NCBI GenBank assembly: GCA_965249775.1
Contig: OZ252253.1
Span: 62,001-126,000, forward strand
Direction of reading: 5' to 3'
DNA: 64,000 nucleotides
Source of the DNA: UBA822 sp965249775
Lineage (GTDB): Bacteria; Gemmatimonadota; Gemmatimonadetes; Longimicrobiales; Gaopeijiaceae
Shown: piece after piece, positions 50,498 to 59,620 of the stretch
Layout of the letters: every line of letters begins with the position of its first letter
Numbering within the stretch: position 1 is the stretch's first letter
Translations under genes and position numbers: made by a program
Notes under the pieces: model-generated
The model's database searches: none
Told to the model about the DNA's origin: nothing
What the model saw: only the letters and a program-made list of their open reading frames with translations

Positions 50498-50562
50498 ATC
50501 GGTCAAGCATGAATCCGCGAACATGAGTCGGCAAAGCATGGATCCGCTGATTTGAATCGGCG
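50490..50562 (+). repeat. Degenerate ~15-bp repeats between birA and coaX
   Basis: Five units of 13-17 bases repeat the theme AAGCATGAATCGG (starting near 50490, 50505, 50520, 50533 and 50550). The first includes the birA stop codon and the last stops just before the coaX ribosome binding site. The layout is the same as in the 21-bp array upstream of birA. Confidence 0.75.
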
Positions 50563-50576
50563 TGGAGGAGCGTGAG

Positions 50577-51353
50577 ATGGAGCTCGTCATCGATGTGGGG
50601 AACAGTGAAACCGTCCTCGGCGTCGTGGATCCCGGAACGCTCGATATGCGGGACCACTGGCGGTTGAGCACACCCATTCCCCGCACGCCCGATGAATACG
50701 GGCTGCTGCTGCTGTCACTGATGGCCGACAGAGGGATTTCCAAGGACGACCTTACGATGGCGGTCTTGGGCTCGGTCGTGCCCGCCACGACCCGAGTTCT
50801 CACGGACACGCTCGAGCGAATCATGGGAGAAGCGCCCATCGTGGTGGACGCGCTGAGCCCGCTGCCGATTCGGTTGGACGTCGACGAGCCGCTCACGGTC
50901 GGTGCGGACCGTATCGTGAACACACTCGCGGCCAAGGAGATGTACGGACGGGACACAGTAGCCGTCGATCTCGGGACCGCCACGACGTTCGACTGCATCA
51001 CATCAGACGGCGCCTTTGTCGGAGGAGTGATCGCACAAGGTCTGGAATCCGGGCTCGAATGGCTCGGAAGGAAGACCGCCAAGCTTCCCCGGGTCGAGTT
51101 GACTCCCCCGGATGTCGTGATCGGGAGGCGTACCGAGACGTGCATCCAAAGCGGCGTGTTCTTCTCCGCGGTCGACGCCGTCGACGGCATCGTGCGGCGG
51201 ATCCTGGACGAGTGGCAGCGGGAAGACGTCTATGTGGTCGCAACCGGCGGACATGCCACTACGATTGGGCCCCACGCCCAGACCGTAGAGCACATCGAGC
51301 CCTTCCTCACGCTCTTCGGCCTCGCCCTCGCAGGGAGGACGATTCGGGGCTAG
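50577..51353 (+). CDS. coaX: Type III pantothenate kinase CoaX
   Basis: Phosphorylates pantothenate in coenzyme A synthesis; 258 aa. ASKHA-fold motifs: MELVIDVGNSETVLGV (phosphate loop), the DEPLTVGADRIVNTLAAK region, VAVDLGTATTFDCI, GGVIAQGLESGLEWL, and the C-terminal ATGGHATTIG. ATG 50577 has GGAGG about 10 bases upstream. Confidence 0.95.
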   Translation: MELVIDVGNSETVLGVVDPGTLDMRDHWRLSTPIPRTPDEYGLLLLSLMADRGISKDDLTMAVLGSVVPATTRVLTDTLERIMGEAPIVVDALSPLPIRLDVDEPLTVGADRIVNTLAAKEMYGRDTVAVDLGTATTFDCITSDGAFVGGVIAQGLESGLEWLGRKTAKLPRVELTPPDVVIGRRTETCIQSGVFFSAVDAVDGIVRRILDEWQREDVYVVATGGHATTIGPHAQTVEHIEPFLTLFGLALAGRTIRG

Positions 51354-51384
51354 AAGGTCCTCAGGGGCCCCCGTGGCAGTCCCA

Positions 51385-51412
51385 TTGACATGACCTGAGT
51401 GAAAGCTACATT
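51385..51412 (+). promoter_or_regulatory. Sigma70-type promoter of groESL
   Basis: TTGACA (51385-51390), a 16-base spacer and TACATT (51407-51412) form a good housekeeping-type promoter, placed so that transcription would begin at or just before the CIRCE operator at 51420-51446. Confidence 0.7.
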
Positions 51413-51419
51413 TACCGTC

Positions 51420-51446
51420 TTAGCACTCATGCAATCAGAGTGCTAG
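51420..51446. promoter_or_regulatory. CIRCE operator (HrcA site)
   Basis: TTAGCACTC-N9-GAGTGCTAG matches the CIRCE consensus TTAGCACTC-N9-GAGTGCTAA at 17 of 18 arm positions. It lies between the promoter and groES. By established knowledge HrcA binds here and represses groESL until heat shock. hrcA itself is not in the window. Confidence 0.95.
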
Positions 51447-51495
51447 CGATTCCCTAAATGCAATAATATCAACTAGTTAGTGGGAGGTGTTTCGG

Positions 51496-51801
51496 ATGGC
51501 TAACAAGACTGCGGTGAACGTCAAGCCGTTGGCGGATCGCGTGGTGGTGTTGCCCCTCGAGGAAGAGGAGCAAATGCGTGGAGGCCTGTACATCCCGGAC
51601 ACGGCCAAGGAGAAGCCCCAATCCGGAAAGATCGTCGCCGTTGGGGAGGGCAAGCTCTCCGAGGAGGGTGTGAGAATCGAGCCTGATGTCGAGGTCGGCC
51701 AGACGGTTCTCTACGGCAAGTACAGTGGAACGGAAGTCACTGTGGAGGGCGAGGAGTACCTCATCCTGCGCGAGTCCGACATTCTGGCCGTTCTCGGCTA
51801 G
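51496..51801 (+). CDS. groES: Co-chaperonin GroES
   Basis: Heptameric lid of the GroEL chamber, 101 aa. Motifs: VKPLADRVVVLPLEEEEQ, the mobile loop region MRGGLYIPDTAKEKPQ, and GKYSGTEVTVEGEEYLILRE. ATG 51496 follows GGGAGG by eight bases. First gene of groESL under CIRCE control. Confidence 0.96.
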   Translation: MANKTAVNVKPLADRVVVLPLEEEEQMRGGLYIPDTAKEKPQSGKIVAVGEGKLSEEGVRIEPDVEVGQTVLYGKYSGTEVTVEGEEYLILRESDILAVLG

Positions 51802-51865
51802 CGTTCCGTCCGTTCGAAAGAAAACGAAGGAACTCTCAAGCATCATACACAGGAGTAGATAGACG

Positions 51866-53497
51866 ATGGCTGCCAAAGAGCTCGGTTTCGATGTCGATGC
51901 CCGCGCCCGGTTGAAGGCGGGGGTCGACAAGCTAGCCAAGGCCGTAAGGGTCACGTTGGGACCCAAGGGCCGGAACGTAGTGATCGACCGGAAGTTCGGC
52001 TCCCCCTCGGTCACCAAGGACGGTGTGTCCGTGGCCAAGGAGATAGAGTTGGAGGACGCCGTGGAGAACATGGGCGCCCAGATGGTCAAAGAAGTTGCCA
52101 CGAAGACGTCGGACGTTGCCGGCGATGGCACGACGACCGCCACCATTCTGGCGCAGGCGATCTTCGGAGAAGGGCTGAAGAACGTCACTGCGGGGACGGA
52201 CCCCATGGGCATCCGCCGCGGCGTCGACAAGGCGGTAGACCAGGTAGTGGACTTCCTCGAGAACCTCTCCACGGAGACCAAGGGCAAGGCCGAAATCGCC
52301 CAGGTCGGCACCATTTCGGCCAACAGCAACCCGGAGATCGGTGACTTGATCGCCGACGCAATGGAGAAGGTCGGCAAGGACGGCGTGATCACCGTCGAAG
52401 AGGCGCGTGGTCTCGAAACCACGCTCGAAACGGTCGAAGGCATGCAGTTCGATCGTGGCTACCTGTCGCCGTACTTCGTCACGGACCCGGAACGGATGGA
52501 GGCCATCCTGGAGGATCCCATGATCCTCATCCATGACAAGAAGGTTTCGTCGATGAAGGATCTTCTGCCGATCCTCGAGAAGGTCGCCCAATTGGGTAAG
52601 CCGCTCGTCATTCTGGCAGAGGACGTCGAGGGTGAGGCGCTGGCCACGCTCGTTGTGAACAAGCTTCGCGGCACGTTGAAAGTCTGCGCCATCAAGGCCC
52701 CTGGTTTCGGGGACCGGCGTAAGGCCATGCTCCAGGACATCGCCGTTCTCACGGGCGGTCAGGTGATCTCGGAGGAAGTCGGCTTCAAGCTCGAGAACAC
52801 CGTCGTGAGTGATCTCGGCTCGGCCAAGCGTATCGTCATCGACAAGGACGACACGACCATCGTCGACGGCGCCGGCGAGAAGGACAAGATCAAAGGCCGG
52901 ATCGAGGAGATCAAAGTCGCGATCGACAAGTCCACCTCCGATTACGATAGCGAGAAGCTCCAGGAGCGGCTGGCCAAGCTGTCCGGGGGTGTCGCTGTGA
53001 TCAACGTGGGAGCCGCGACCGAGACCGAGATGAAGGAAAAGAAGGCCCTGGTCGAGGATGCGCTGCAAGCGACGCGCGCCGCAGTGGAGGAGGGCATCGT
53101 GCCCGGTGGTGGAGTGGCCCTGATTCGGGCGCAGCAGGCGTTGGGGGAGTTGAACGCCGAGGCACACGACGAGCAAGTCGGAATCGACATCCTCCGACGG
53201 GCTCTCGAAGCTCCGATTCGCCAGATCGCGATCAACGCGGGGGCCGATGGGTCCATCGTGGTGGCCAAGGTCAGCGAGGGTAAGGGCGCCTTCGGATACA
53301 ATGCTCTTACCGATGACTACGAGGACCTGGTCAAGGCCGGTGTCATCGACCCGACCAAGGTCACCCGGTCAGCGCTGCAGAACGCCGCGTCGATCGCGGG
53401 TCTGCTTCTCACGACCGAAGCGGTCATCGTCGAGCAGCCGGAAGAAGCACCGGCGGCGCCGCCTATGCCGGGCGGGGGGATGGACGGGATGTACTAA
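51866..53497 (+). CDS. groEL: Chaperonin GroEL
   Basis: 60-kDa chaperonin of 543 aa, normal length. Motifs: VTLGPKGRNVVIDRKFG, the ATP site GDGTTTATILAQAI, SANSNPEIGDLIADAM, and PGGGVALI. The C-terminal tail is short with GGGMDGMY, a Gly-Met-rich end as usual. Cotranscribed with groES; a long hairpin follows at 53537. Confidence 0.97.
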   Translation: MAAKELGFDVDARARLKAGVDKLAKAVRVTLGPKGRNVVIDRKFGSPSVTKDGVSVAKEIELEDAVENMGAQMVKEVATKTSDVAGDGTTTATILAQAIFGEGLKNVTAGTDPMGIRRGVDKAVDQVVDFLENLSTETKGKAEIAQVGTISANSNPEIGDLIADAMEKVGKDGVITVEEARGLETTLETVEGMQFDRGYLSPYFVTDPERMEAILEDPMILIHDKKVSSMKDLLPILEKVAQLGKPLVILAEDVEGEALATLVVNKLRGTLKVCAIKAPGFGDRRKAMLQDIAVLTGGQVISEEVGFKLENTVVSDLGSAKRIVIDKDDTTIVDGAGEKDKIKGRIEEIKVAIDKSTSDYDSEKLQERLAKLSGGVAVINVGAATETEMKEKKALVEDALQATRAAVEEGIVPGGGVALIRAQQALGELNAEAHDEQVGIDILRRALEAPIRQIAINAGADGSIVVAKVSEGKGAFGYNALTDDYEDLVKAGVIDPTKVTRSALQNAASIAGLLLTTEAVIVEQPEEAPAAPPMPGGGMDGMY

Positions 53498-53536
53498 GAG
53501 TCCAGGCGCCTTTTAGGCGCGATGGACCTTCAGGGC

Positions 53537-53625
53537 ACCCGAGGCCCCTGCACCCTCACTCCGCCGACGCTTCGCTCCACGGCTTCGCCGCGGACCGTCT
53601 CCGTGAGGGTACAGGGGCCTCGGGT
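53537..53625. other. Long inverted repeat after groEL
   Basis: A 23-bp arm at 53537-53559 pairs with 53603-53625 (one mismatch) around a 43-base loop, about 40 bases after the groEL stop. A smaller hairpin (GCGCC-TTTTA-GGCGC) lies just before it at about 53507-53521. No T-tract follows the big stem, so it may protect the 3' end of groESL mRNA or stop transcription with a factor. The rest of the gap to 53844 shows nothing further. Confidence 0.75.
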
Positions 53626-53844
53626 ATGGTGGGCAGGTCCCGACGGCCTTTCAGGGCTTGAGGGAACTCAAGCAGTACTTTTCGCCACACACCCTGGTGC
53701 CCGCCCGAGATGGTCGGCGCTTCCGTCTTGAGATGGTTGGCGCTTTCGGACTTGAAGGTGCGGCATAGATCGAAAACACTGGATAGGCGAAGGCTTCCGC
53801 ACGAGACTTGAAGAGGACGTGGCTTCAGCTCGGAGCGGTACTCG

Positions 53845-54006
53845 ATGAAGGGTTTCCTCAAGCTCTTTGGGATGTCGGTAGGCGGATGGATCGGTTGGGC
53901 CATTGGCGCGCAGATTTCCTTCTTTACGGCGTTCATGGTCAGCATGGTCGGGACCGGCGTGGGGCTTTACTATACCCAGCGCACACTCAGACGCCTTCTA
54001 CCTTGA
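53845..54006 (+). CDS. Small glycine-rich membrane protein
   Basis: Short gene of 53 aa. Hydrophobic and Gly-rich: GGWIGWAIGAQISFFTAF, then MVSMVGTGVGLYY, ending basic (TQRTLRRLLP). It resembles small integral membrane proteins of the glycine-zipper sort found widely in bacteria. ATG 53845 has GGAG 11 bases upstream, and the frame is clean to TGA 54004-54006. Function unknown. Confidence 0.6.
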   Translation: MKGFLKLFGMSVGGWIGWAIGAQISFFTAFMVSMVGTGVGLYYTQRTLRRLLP

Positions 54007-54055
54007 AGGCGAACCCCGCCCTCCAGCGATACTCGGATCGATGAGTTGAACGCCC

Positions 54056-54490
54056 ATGGCTGAACTGAAGACCAAGGAAACCGCTAGCAGTGTCGAAGCC
54101 TTCCTCGCCGCGATCCCCGATGAAGAGATGCGGAGGGATTGTCAGGTCGTTGCCCAGATGATGGAACAGGTAGTCAAGACGAAGCCCAAGATGTGGGGCG
54201 ACAGTGTGGTCGGGTTCGGCACGTACCACTACAAGTATCCCTCCGGCCGCGAGGGGGATTGGTTCTTGACCGGCTTCGCGCCGCGAAAGAAAGCCCTGAC
54301 GCTCTATATCATGGCCGGGTTCACGCAGTACGATGCGCTCATGGACAAGCTGGGCAAGTACAAGACGGGGAAGTCGTGCCTGTACGTAAAGCGGCTCGAT
54401 GACATCGACCTTTCCGTTCTGGAGGAGTTGATCGAGGCCTCGGCGGACTACGTCTCGAAGCTTTACCCCAAGGCCAAGGCGGCCGGATAG
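54056..54490 (+). CDS. DUF1801 family protein
   Basis: Product of 144 aa with the YdhG/DUF1801 pattern (SVEAFLAAIPDEEMRRDC, MWGDSVVGFGTYHYKY, WFLTGFAPRKKALTLYI, GKSCLYVKRLDDID). The family has an iron-chaperone-like (frataxin-type) fold but no settled function. It is a single gene between the small membrane protein and thrS. Confidence 0.88.
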   Translation: MAELKTKETASSVEAFLAAIPDEEMRRDCQVVAQMMEQVVKTKPKMWGDSVVGFGTYHYKYPSGREGDWFLTGFAPRKKALTLYIMAGFTQYDALMDKLGKYKTGKSCLYVKRLDDIDLSVLEELIEASADYVSKLYPKAKAAG

Positions 54491-54600
54491 CCCTTTATCC
54501 TGCGGGGCTGAACCGGTAGCTTTTCCGTTCGAGCCGATCTCGTCCTACGGTAGGGGAGGGGACCGGCGCTCTTCGTTCCGGACGCCGAGGAAGGTCTGCG

Positions 54601-56526
54601 ATGTCCGCCCCCATGATCAACGTGACCCTCCCGGACGGGACGGTTCTCGAAGTTCCCCCTGACTCCTCTGTAGACGACGTGGCCGCCGCGATCGGTCCCG
54701 GCTTGGCGAAGGCCGCTGTTGCCGGGCAGATCAATGGCGAGACGGTCGATTTGGGCACCGCTCTCTCCGAGGACGCCACGGTCCGGATTCTGACCGACCG
54801 TGATGAGGACGCTCTGGCTGTGCTGCGGCACTCGGCAGCGCACGTCCTCGCGACGGCGGTACGGGAGCTCCGTCCGGGTGCCGGCATCGGATTCGGCCCC
54901 GCCATCGACGATGGGTTCTACTACGACTTCGATGTCCCGGAGCCGTTTACACCCGCCGACCTCGAGACCTTTGAGGCTAAAATGGCCGAGGTCGTGAAGG
55001 CGGATTACGGGTTCGAGCGGCGTGTCGTGAGCACGGAAGAGGCGCGTGAGCTCTTCGCGGACGATCCCTTGAAGCTGGAGCGTCTGGAGGAGTTCCCGGA
55101 GGACGAGATCATCACGGTCTATCAGGACGGACCGTTCCTCGACCTCTGCCGTGGCCCGCACGTGCCTTCGACGGGCAGCCTCAAGCACTTCAAGCTCCTG
55201 TCGGGAGCGGGCGCGTATTGGCGGGGCGACGAGAAACGCCAGATGCTCCAGCGTATCTATGGGACCGCGTTCTTCAAGAAGTCGCATCTCACCGAGCACC
55301 TGGAGCGTCTCGAAGAGGCCAAGAAGCGGGACCACCGCCTCCTCGGGCGCGAGCTGGACCTCTTCTCGACGGACGCCCGCGTCGGCCCGGGTCTGATCCT
55401 CTGGCACCCCAAGGGCGCGATCATCCGGAACGAGGTCGAGAACTATGAGCAAGACCTGATCCTTCGGCACGGCTACGACATCGTGTATACGCCCCACGTC
55501 ATGAGCGAGCGGATCTTCGAGATCTCCGGTCACCTCGAGAACTTCAAGGAGGGGATGTTCGGTGCGTTCGACATGGAGGGGGGCGCTTACCGCCCGAAGC
55601 CGATGAACTGCCCCGGACACATCGCCATCTACCAGTCTCAACAGCGCTCCTACCGCGATCTGCCGATCCGTATGGCCGAGTTCGGCACCTGCTACCGGTA
55701 CGAGCGGAGTGGCGTGCTCCACGGAATGCTTCGGGTGCGCGGGTTCACCCAGGACGACGCCCACGTTTTCTGCACACCCGATCAGGTCCGGGAGGAGATT
55801 GAGCGACTGCTCGATCTGGTCGATGAGATCCTCGCCGCCTTCGGCTATCCCTACTCGATCGAGTTGGCGACGAAGCCGGAGGGAAAGGCGCTCGGCTCAG
55901 ACGAGCAGTGGAGCTCGGCCATCCAAACGCTGGCCGACACGCTGGAGTCTCGCGGCGTACCGTTCGAGTACGACGAGGGTGGCGGGGTCTTCTACGGGCC
56001 CAAGCTGGATTTCAAGCTCATCGACGCGATCGGGCGGCCGTGGCAGGGACCGACGGTTCAGCTCGACTTCAACTTGCCGGATCGCTTCGACTTGGAGTAC
56101 GTGGGCGAGGACAACGAGCGCCACCGTCCGGTCATGCTCCACCGCGTGCTGGTCGGCTCGATGGAGCGGTTCATCGGTGGGCTGATCGAGCACTACGCGG
56201 GGGCGTTCCCCCTCTGGCTCGCTCCGGAGCAGGTCCGGGTGCTTCCCATCTCGGAGCACTTCCAGGATTCGGCCTCGGACTTCGTGGGGCAGCTCCAAGC
56301 CGCCGGCATCCGAGCCGTCCTGGCCGACCGGGAAACGCTCTCCTACCGCATCCGCGACGCCGAGATGCACAAGATCCCTTATATGGCGGTCATCGGGGAG
56401 CGCGAGGCGGAGGCGGGCACGGTCGCGGTGCGCAAGCGTGGTGCGGGGAAGAAGCAGGAGGTCGTTGATCGTGGCGAGTTCGTGGAGCGGGTGAAGGGGG
56501 AGATCGAGAGTCGGGTGTTGGAGTGA
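54601..56526 (+). CDS. thrS: Threonyl-tRNA synthetase
   Basis: Class II synthetase of 641 aa. TGS domain (about 1-65), editing domain with HSAAHVLATAV and the Cys-His pair in LCRGPHVPSTG, catalytic core with the zinc Cys in MNCPGHIAIY, motif 2 RYERSGVLHGMLRVRGF, and anticodon-binding domain from about 535 (LPISEHFQDSA). infC does not follow, unlike in many bacteria. No T-box is evident upstream. Confidence 0.97.
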   Translation: MSAPMINVTLPDGTVLEVPPDSSVDDVAAAIGPGLAKAAVAGQINGETVDLGTALSEDATVRILTDRDEDALAVLRHSAAHVLATAVRELRPGAGIGFGPAIDDGFYYDFDVPEPFTPADLETFEAKMAEVVKADYGFERRVVSTEEARELFADDPLKLERLEEFPEDEIITVYQDGPFLDLCRGPHVPSTGSLKHFKLLSGAGAYWRGDEKRQMLQRIYGTAFFKKSHLTEHLERLEEAKKRDHRLLGRELDLFSTDARVGPGLILWHPKGAIIRNEVENYEQDLILRHGYDIVYTPHVMSERIFEISGHLENFKEGMFGAFDMEGGAYRPKPMNCPGHIAIYQSQQRSYRDLPIRMAEFGTCYRYERSGVLHGMLRVRGFTQDDAHVFCTPDQVREEIERLLDLVDEILAAFGYPYSIELATKPEGKALGSDEQWSSAIQTLADTLESRGVPFEYDEGGGVFYGPKLDFKLIDAIGRPWQGPTVQLDFNLPDRFDLEYVGEDNERHRPVMLHRVLVGSMERFIGGLIEHYAGAFPLWLAPEQVRVLPISEHFQDSASDFVGQLQAAGIRAVLADRETLSYRIRDAEMHKIPYMAVIGEREAEAGTVAVRKRGAGKKQEVVDRGEFVERVKGEIESRVLE

Positions 56527-56553
56527 TGGGGTAGACTCTTGGGTCATGGGTTG

Positions 56554-56705
56554 GACTCTTCGGTCTATGTGCGCGGGGGCTCCTTCGCTCCCTGCTGTCC
56601 GGGGCCCACCCCGCGCCCGGCCGCCCCAGCCCCTACCCGATGGTCGCTCAGGAGCCCCCGCACCCTACGACCTCGACGCGTTGGGAATCCTAGTCACCCT
56701 GAGCG
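56554..56705 (+). repeat. Dispersed ~150-bp hairpin repeat, copy A
   Basis: This stretch matches 61491-61640 in inverted orientation at roughly 85% identity. Its core is a perfect 12-bp stem, GCGGGGGCTCCT (56573-56584) with AGGAGCCCCCGC (56650-56661), enclosing a C-rich loop. It lies between thrS and the first kinase. It encodes nothing convincing and looks like a non-coding structured repeat. Confidence 0.75.
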
Positions 56706-56729
56706 ACGAAATCCCAAGCACCCGCGACC

Positions 56730-56743
56730 TGTACAATTGTACA
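56730..56743. promoter_or_regulatory. 14-bp palindrome upstream of kinase gene
   Basis: TGTACAATTGTACA is a perfect palindrome 83 bases before the kinase ATG, overlapping a TACAAT hexamer (56740-56745) that could be a -10 box. It is a likely operator. Confidence 0.45.
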
Positions 56744-56825
56744 ATACATCTTCGTCGTACCCCCCGGTCGGAATCGGCCTTTCACCGCTTGCCGCCGATC
56801 GTTCCTTAGACGCATGTTGTCCCCC

Positions 56826-59585
56826 ATGTCGGATGCCGTCGCACGTCTCAACACGGCCCTCGAGGGCCGCTACGCCATCGAGCGTGAGCTCGGCGAAGGC
56901 GGGATGGCTACGGTCTACCTGGCCAAGGACCTGAAACACAACCGCCACGTTGCCCTCAAGGTCCTGAAGCCCGAGTTGGCGGCTGTCGTAGGCGGTGAGC
57001 GGTTTCTTGCTGAAATCGAGACGACCGCAAACCTGCAGCATCCGCACATTCTCCCGCTCTTCGATTCGGGGGAGGCGGACGGGTTCGTGTTCTATGTGAT
57101 GCCTTTTGTGGAAGGGGAGTCGCTCAGGGATCGCCTGGACCGCGAGAAGCAGCTTGCTGTGAAGGACGCGGTCGCAATCACACTGAAGGTGGCGGGGGCG
57201 CTCGACTACGCACACGGAAACGGCGTGGTCCACCGCGACATCAAGCCCGGCAACATCCTTCTCAGCGAGCAGGGAGAGCCGCTCGTAGCGGATTTCGGCA
57301 TTGCGTTAGCCGTGGCTCACGCCGGGGCTGGCCGCATCACGGAGACGGGACTCAGTCTGGGAACGCCGCACTACATGAGTCCCGAGCAGGCCACGGGCGA
57401 TCGGGACGTGGACCCGCGGTCGGATGTCTTCGCACTCGGTTGTGTCCTGTATGCGATGCTCGCCGGCGAGCCGCCGTTCTCGGCGCCCACGGCTCAGGCC
57501 GTACTGGTTCGGATTCTCACGACGGAGGCTCCGTCGATCACGAGTGTGCGTAGAACGGTGCCCCCTAATCTGGCTGCGGCGCTCGCTCAGGCGTTGGAGA
57601 AGCTGCCCGCGGACCGTTTCGCGAGCGCGGGGGAGTTCGCTACGGCACTCGCGGACGAGAACTTTACGTACCAGACTCGGCCCAGAACGACGGTCGCGAC
57701 CCCGGCGCCAGAGCCCGTCGCCACGCCTGTGCCCACGCCCACGCCCGTGCCCACGCCCGTAGCAACGACTCGACCGTGGCATCGTGACGGTCGATCTGTG
57801 GCGTCGTTGTTCGCCGCCATGGGCTTCGCCGGGCTGGCCCTCTGGGCGCTCCTCCGCCCCACCGCCGACGGCGTCCCCACCAGCGCGCAGGTCACCGGAC
57901 TCGTGATGGATGTGATAGAGGACGAGAACCTGCTGGCGATCTCGCCGGATGGTCGCTGGATCGCCGCCGCCGGCCGCTCCGAGAGCGGAGAGCTGATGCT
58001 CTTCCTCCGCAGCAGCAACAACCCGCTCGAGTGGCGGGAGCTACCGAACACCGAGCGCGGCACAGATCCGACCTTTTCCCCCGATGGGGAGTGGTTGGCC
58101 TTCGAGGACGATGGCCAGATCTTCAAGGTCCCGCGCACCGGAGGCCCCGCCCTCCCGGTCGCCACGGGCAACTTCCCTCACTGGGGCGCGAACGACACCA
58201 TCGTCTTCTCTACGGGAGATCTTATCTCCGTTGTGCCCGGCTCGGGGGGAGAGGCCGAAGTTCTCTTCGACCTCGGCTTCGACAGCGACTACCCCCACAT
58301 GCTCCCGGACGGGAGCGGCGTCCTCGTCTCGACCGAGACCGGGGGCGATCCGCTCAGCGCCCGAATCCTGCTCTATGACAGGGAAAACGAGGAGGCCACC
58401 GAGTTGGTGCCGTCGGGGAACCGACCCAAGTACGTGCCCACCGGCCACATCTTGTACGGCCACGGCGGCCAGGCGCTCATGGCCCTCAGCTTCGACCTGA
58501 AGACGAGGGAGGTGGGGTCGCCGACGACCCTCATCTCGGAGCTCACGGTCTACGGCGGCGGCGGTACGGTGTACGACGTGTCGGAAACCGGGACGCTCAT
58601 CTACAACGGCGCTGGCTTGCTCGGCAGTGCTGGCAACCGCTCCTTCGTCGAGGTCGAGCTGGACGACGGGACGCCGACGCCCCTCGACCTGAGGCCAGGG
58701 GATCTCTCCCAACCCCGCTATTCCCCCAACGGGGATAAGATCGCGTACGAGGATGCGAACGAGATCCGCGTCTACGACGTCATCACGGGGGCGAGCCCCC
58801 AGCTGACGGATGGGAGCGGGATCTACCCTGTCTGGTCGCCCGGGGGGGATTACCTCTACTTCACGGCGACACGGGAAGGTACGACGCTGGGACGTGACGG
58901 CTTCCGGCGCAGGGCCGACATGAGCCAGCCGGCCGAGCAGCTCTTCAGGCGGGATGAAAACCAATATGTCCGGGCGGTCGCGGCCAACGACTCGATCTTG
59001 ATCCTGCGCCATAACACGCCGGACCGGGGCCGGGACCTGCTCCTGATGCGGATGGGTCAGGACGGTTCTGTCCCCGACAGCGCGACCTTCGATGACTACC
59101 TGACCGCCGAGTGGGACGAGTTTCAGGCGGAGATCTCCCCCGACGGCCACTACGTCGTATATGTCTCCGACCAAGAAAACCAGAACAGGGTCTACGCGCA
59201 CACGTTCCCGGTCACGACGGGCATTTTGACCGTCTCCCCGGGCGCCGGCACCGACCCGCAGTGGGCGCCGGACGGCCGCACCGTCTACTATCGTGACCGC
59301 ACCACCTTCTTCGGGGTTGACGTGATCACGGAGCCATCCTTCTCGTTCGGGCCGCCCTACGAGCTATTCGACTATCCGGCGTTCGTGGGCGAAGCAGGGG
59401 ACGACGTTGCCCCCTACTGGGACGTCCATCCGAACGGTGACCGCTTCATCCTGACGGAAACGAGAGGGACTGCGGTCGAGGCGTCCGGCGGTGGCGACGC
59501 GGGCCTTGGCCCAGCCCAGCGCCTGCAGGACGTCTACATCGTGACCAACTGGTTCACGGAGCTGAAGGAGCTGATGGGCTCGTAG
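56826..59585 (+). CDS. Membrane Ser/Thr protein kinase with extracytoplasmic beta-propeller
   Basis: Protein of 919 aa. Kinase domain about 15-275: Gly loop GEGGMATVY, Lys45, Glu63, catalytic VVHRDIKPGN (Asp139), DFG Asp156, and MSPEQ. A Pro/Thr/Val repeat linker (PVPTPTPVPTPV) and one membrane helix (about 320-340) follow, then a TolB/WD40-like propeller of about 570 residues (LLAISPDGRWIAA, DPTFSPDGEWLAF, QPRYSPNGDKIAY). The propeller should sit outside the membrane as sensor. ATG 56826 is chosen to match the paralogue at 62471; ATG 56814 is also in frame. Confidence 0.92.
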   Translation: MSDAVARLNTALEGRYAIERELGEGGMATVYLAKDLKHNRHVALKVLKPELAAVVGGERFLAEIETTANLQHPHILPLFDSGEADGFVFYVMPFVEGESLRDRLDREKQLAVKDAVAITLKVAGALDYAHGNGVVHRDIKPGNILLSEQGEPLVADFGIALAVAHAGAGRITETGLSLGTPHYMSPEQATGDRDVDPRSDVFALGCVLYAMLAGEPPFSAPTAQAVLVRILTTEAPSITSVRRTVPPNLAAALAQALEKLPADRFASAGEFATALADENFTYQTRPRTTVATPAPEPVATPVPTPTPVPTPVATTRPWHRDGRSVASLFAAMGFAGLALWALLRPTADGVPTSAQVTGLVMDVIEDENLLAISPDGRWIAAAGRSESGELMLFLRSSNNPLEWRELPNTERGTDPTFSPDGEWLAFEDDGQIFKVPRTGGPALPVATGNFPHWGANDTIVFSTGDLISVVPGSGGEAEVLFDLGFDSDYPHMLPDGSGVLVSTETGGDPLSARILLYDRENEEATELVPSGNRPKYVPTGHILYGHGGQALMALSFDLKTREVGSPTTLISELTVYGGGGTVYDVSETGTLIYNGAGLLGSAGNRSFVEVELDDGTPTPLDLRPGDLSQPRYSPNGDKIAYEDANEIRVYDVITGASPQLTDGSGIYPVWSPGGDYLYFTATREGTTLGRDGFRRRADMSQPAEQLFRRDENQYVRAVAANDSILILRHNTPDRGRDLLLMRMGQDGSVPDSATFDDYLTAEWDEFQAEISPDGHYVVYVSDQENQNRVYAHTFPVTTGILTVSPGAGTDPQWAPDGRTVYYRDRTTFFGVDVITEPSFSFGPPYELFDYPAFVGEAGDDVAPYWDVHPNGDRFILTETRGTAVEASGGGDAGLGPAQRLQDVYIVTNWFTELKELMGS

Positions 59586-59620
59586 GGCAGCGCGACGGGA
59601 GAGTGAGAGAGTGACCGAGC

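Noticed and set aside
53571..54044. Long minus-strand and alternative frames around the groEL hairpin
   Set aside because: They arise from GC-rich inverted sequence and show no family pattern; only the 53-codon + strand frame has RBS and membrane protein character.
56539..56934. 131-codon + strand frame across the repeat upstream of the kinase
   Set aside because: It covers the dispersed repeat and the kinase start in another frame, with Pro/Arg-rich composition typical of GC-rich non-coding frames.
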